Origin: Candidatus Nomurabacteria bacterium GW2011_GWF2_43_8
Lineage (GTDB): Bacteria; Patescibacteriota; Minisyncoccia; Phycocordibacterales; UBA9973
Length of the DNA stretch: 6,794 bases
Assembly (NCBI GenBank): GCA_001000035.1
Contig: LCGX01000031.1
Location: forward strand, 1 to 6,794
Reading direction: 5' to 3'
Under the pieces are notes generated by a model. It ran no database searches. It saw only the letters and a list, made by a program, of their open reading frames with translations, and was not told the origin of the DNA. Made by a program: the position numbers and the translations under genes. This document shows, piece by piece, positions 6,601 to 6,794 of this stretch. Position 1 is the first letter of the stretch. Every line of letters starts with the position of its first letter.

Positions 6601-6794
6601 CCGAACATCGTCCGCACAGTTTACGACGATTATCTCGGCATTGATTACGCGGCTTTAGTGGTGCCGACCATCAAAGCTGTCCAAGAGATCAATCTCAACC
6701 TCGAAGGCATTGCTGGCACAATCACTCCGCTCGAAGGTTCGAACAATGAATCTTTCGTTGCCGCTTTCTTTGATAATTTGTTTAGTAAAATCAA
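3535..6794 (+). CDS. Large secreted collagen-like/YadA-head-like fibre protein with S74 chaperone (3' end outside window)
   Basis: Open for 1086 codons with no stop before the window edge. Order of parts: signal peptide (1-28); helical segment with W, Y and F (about 29-75); six Gly-X-Y triplets (117-134); Gly/Ser linker; probable coiled coil (about 143-172); strand-rich stalk with DLTVTGTITGNV and ETGSGALVFGTSPVFTTPDLG, familiar from tail-fibre and trimeric-adhesin stalks; first head-repeat array (356-534); spacer (about 540-634); second array (635-831); neck rich in T, G and S (about 832-970); S74 chaperone (972-1052) with S972 and K977; further sequence to at least 1086. I infer a trimeric surface fibre or adhesin that folds with, and is cut by, its S74 domain. 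The signal peptide argues for a cell-encoded surface protein rather than a virion tail fibre. Start 3535 is fixed by the signal peptide and the promoter 8 nt upstream. Binding target and anchor are unknown. Confidence 0.9.
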   Translation, partial: MPSKFLLKKILISSFFISVFIVPASAFAFNPLSSISSWYDSYKNYLTESMDSVSNAVVDYFGERIYNYMFSSEITSIPSPVIRNTVAAVAGANMQVSDDSPAVAVNTASPQVLYIQGPVGPQGPQGPQGIPGRSGSGGGGSNIDLSSFVTLSLFDSQVDALLTSVESGVNNISNSFGDKVSTALLIVSGNGSIGGDLTVTGTITGNVAGVINPSFTSGSVPFQGASGLDEDNASFNFNNTTNTLTVANLTATAYTNNLSAFSATTSAQLAGVISNETGSGALVFGTSPVFTTPDLGVATATSLAIGGGFGSTGVTISDAGAISADGTVTINAPLATDPAIIFKNAGIETARLRTGNDNIILGKNIATNQYISDSIALGEYALYYSEGSTNVAIGISAGMNTHGVENVYIGYSAGNGISSTGNFDNNNVAIGMLTGYRINDGYDNVFIGHEAGYGSAAGISGYNNIGFGYQPLQRITTGHDNVAVGTQAGFITTTGSTNILIGTYVDATSATASNELNIGGTIYGNLSTDSIRIGAATPTARLHLPAGTITASTAPLKFTSGPLLTTAEAGAVEFLTDAFYGTITTGAARKTFAFLESPSFTTQITTPLAVIDAASPKITFKNGVTEYFSLWSPGNDSIFLGNNAGDATSGNYNIAIGTDSGEGFTSAANYNVFLGHDAGSGYGSSTSGDANVAVGNIALEKITTGGWNTALGYGAGQFVTTGSGNTFIGEEAANYGVTITGDYNTAVGSTALYEIDSGGRNVGIGSYAGKDISSGLRNIAIGYNSGIGLTTGSDNIMIGYNTPPPSATGSSQLNIGNTIYGDLTTDKIGIGTTAPTYMLSLVGTAAQTIWMERNTTAATAGQGLTLSSGGAIAGTADLAGGDLTLKSGISTGSGSSAMHFYTTTAGVSATTDRTPTEKMTILGSGFVGVGNVSPGTLLTVGTDTTNTGNITVYGTGTTCVIGDGVGATNCTSDIRLKDNIETLESELTNIMALRPVTFSWKDKNKDQTTNTGFIAQEVQSIYPNIVRTVYDDYLGIDYAALVVPTIKAVQEINLNLEGIAGTITPLEGSNNESFVAAFFDNLFSKI
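3883..3936 (+). repeat. Collagen-like Gly-X-Y segment
   Basis: Six uninterrupted triplets (GPV GPQ GPQ GPQ GIP GRS, residues 117-134), Pro/Gln-rich, followed by a Gly/Ser hinge. Gly-X-Y repeats form triple helices, which supports a trimeric protein. The segment is short and would need flanking trimerising regions to be stable. Confidence 0.85.
4600..5136 (+). repeat. Head-repeat array 1 of the fibre protein
   Basis: Residues 356-534 hold about nine units of N-x-(A/F/Y)-(I/V/L)-G, often followed by xxAG, at intervals of 16-21 residues. Cores: NIILG 358, SIALG 374, NVAIG 390, NVYIG 406, NVAIG 427, NVFIG 444, NIGFG 464, NVAVG 481, NILIG 498. The array ends in a cap, LNIGGTIYG then IRIG. The motif resembles the NSVAIG repeats of YadA-type trimeric beta-roll heads, with longer turns. 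Codons are strongly A/T-ending. Confidence 0.85.
5437..6027 (+). repeat. Head-repeat array 2 of the fibre protein
   Basis: Residues 635-831 hold about ten units of the same motif: SIFLG 637, NIAIG 653, NVFLG 671, NVAVG 691, NTALG 708, NTFIG 725, NTAVG 744, NVGIG 761, NIAIG 778, NIMIG 795. The array ends in the same type of cap, LNIGNTIYG then IGIG. Residues 671-729 align without gaps to 444-502 of array 1 (29 of 59 identical by hand count). The last four units have no counterpart in array 1. Confidence 0.85.
6448..6690 (+). other. Peptidase S74 intramolecular chaperone domain
   Basis: Residues 972-1052. The domain starts SDIRLKDNIE, with the Ser-Lys dyad S972 and K977 at the spacing known from phage endosialidase and tail-spike chaperones. 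It continues with LRPVTFSWK, GFIAQEVQ (1012-1019), YPNIV, GIDYAALVVPTIKAVQEI. In the known family the domain assembles the trimer and then cuts itself off just before the Ser; cleavage here is predicted between T971 and S972. The domain is followed by at least 34 more residues, so it is not at the very C-terminus. Confidence 0.92.

Noticed and set aside
3535..6794. Prophage tail fibre interpretation of the large gene
   Set aside because: No capsid, tail, lysis or integrase genes are seen, and the N-terminus is a clear Sec signal peptide, which virion fibres normally lack. It remains possible that some modules came from phage.

Overview
The window looks like a chromosomal piece of a bacterium from the Candidate Phyla Radiation (Patescibacteria), most likely a Parcubacteria-like lineage. 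This placement is inference from several traits: a prolyl-tRNA synthetase with no room for the usual editing insertion, compact and overlapping mreB-mreC genes, start sites mostly without Shine-Dalgarno sequences, short palindromic elements inside a coding gene, and a large secreted fibre-type protein carrying a peptidase S74 chaperone domain. No rRNA, tRNA, CRISPR array, transposase or phage structural operon is visible.

Layout. (1) 1-2816, + strand, housekeeping block: the C-terminal three quarters of proS, a 13-bp gap, mreB, then mreC overlapping mreB by 20 bp. mreB and mreC encode the actin-like filament and its membrane-anchored partner that guide lateral cell-wall synthesis. The mreD/PBP2/rodA genes that often follow are absent. 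mreC carries two closely related 18-bp palindromic sequences in its reading frame. (2) 2823-3426, - strand: an AT-rich mntA-hepT (MNT/HEPN) toxin-antitoxin pair with all key motifs intact, ending 6 bp from the mreC stop. (3) 3427-3534: a compact divergent control region with two extended -10 promoters, an 8-bp-arm inverted repeat, a perfect DnaA box, and a run of eight G in the spacer of the rightward promoter. Both promoters would start transcription at or within 2 nt of the start codon, so both mRNAs are predicted to be leaderless. (4) 3535-6794, + strand: one open reading frame of at least 1086 codons that runs off the window with no stop.

The large gene is the most interesting item. Its product reads, in order: Sec signal peptide, helical N-terminal segment, six Gly-X-Y collagen-like triplets, coiled-coil and strand-rich stalk, a first YadA-head-like array of N-x-(A/F)-(I/V)-G repeats, a spacer, a second longer array that partly duplicates the first, a strand-rich neck with the only two cysteines, and an S74 intramolecular chaperone with an intact Ser-Lys dyad, followed by at least 34 more residues. 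This suggests a trimeric, self-processing surface fibre, possibly an attachment device of an episymbiont. Third-position base composition switches sharply between the arrays and the rest of the gene, which suggests modular assembly. The G tract in its promoter suggests phase-variable expression.

The proS-mreB-mreC genes read as a core unit. The toxin-antitoxin pair and the fibre gene, which share one control region, look like an accessory insertion next to it.
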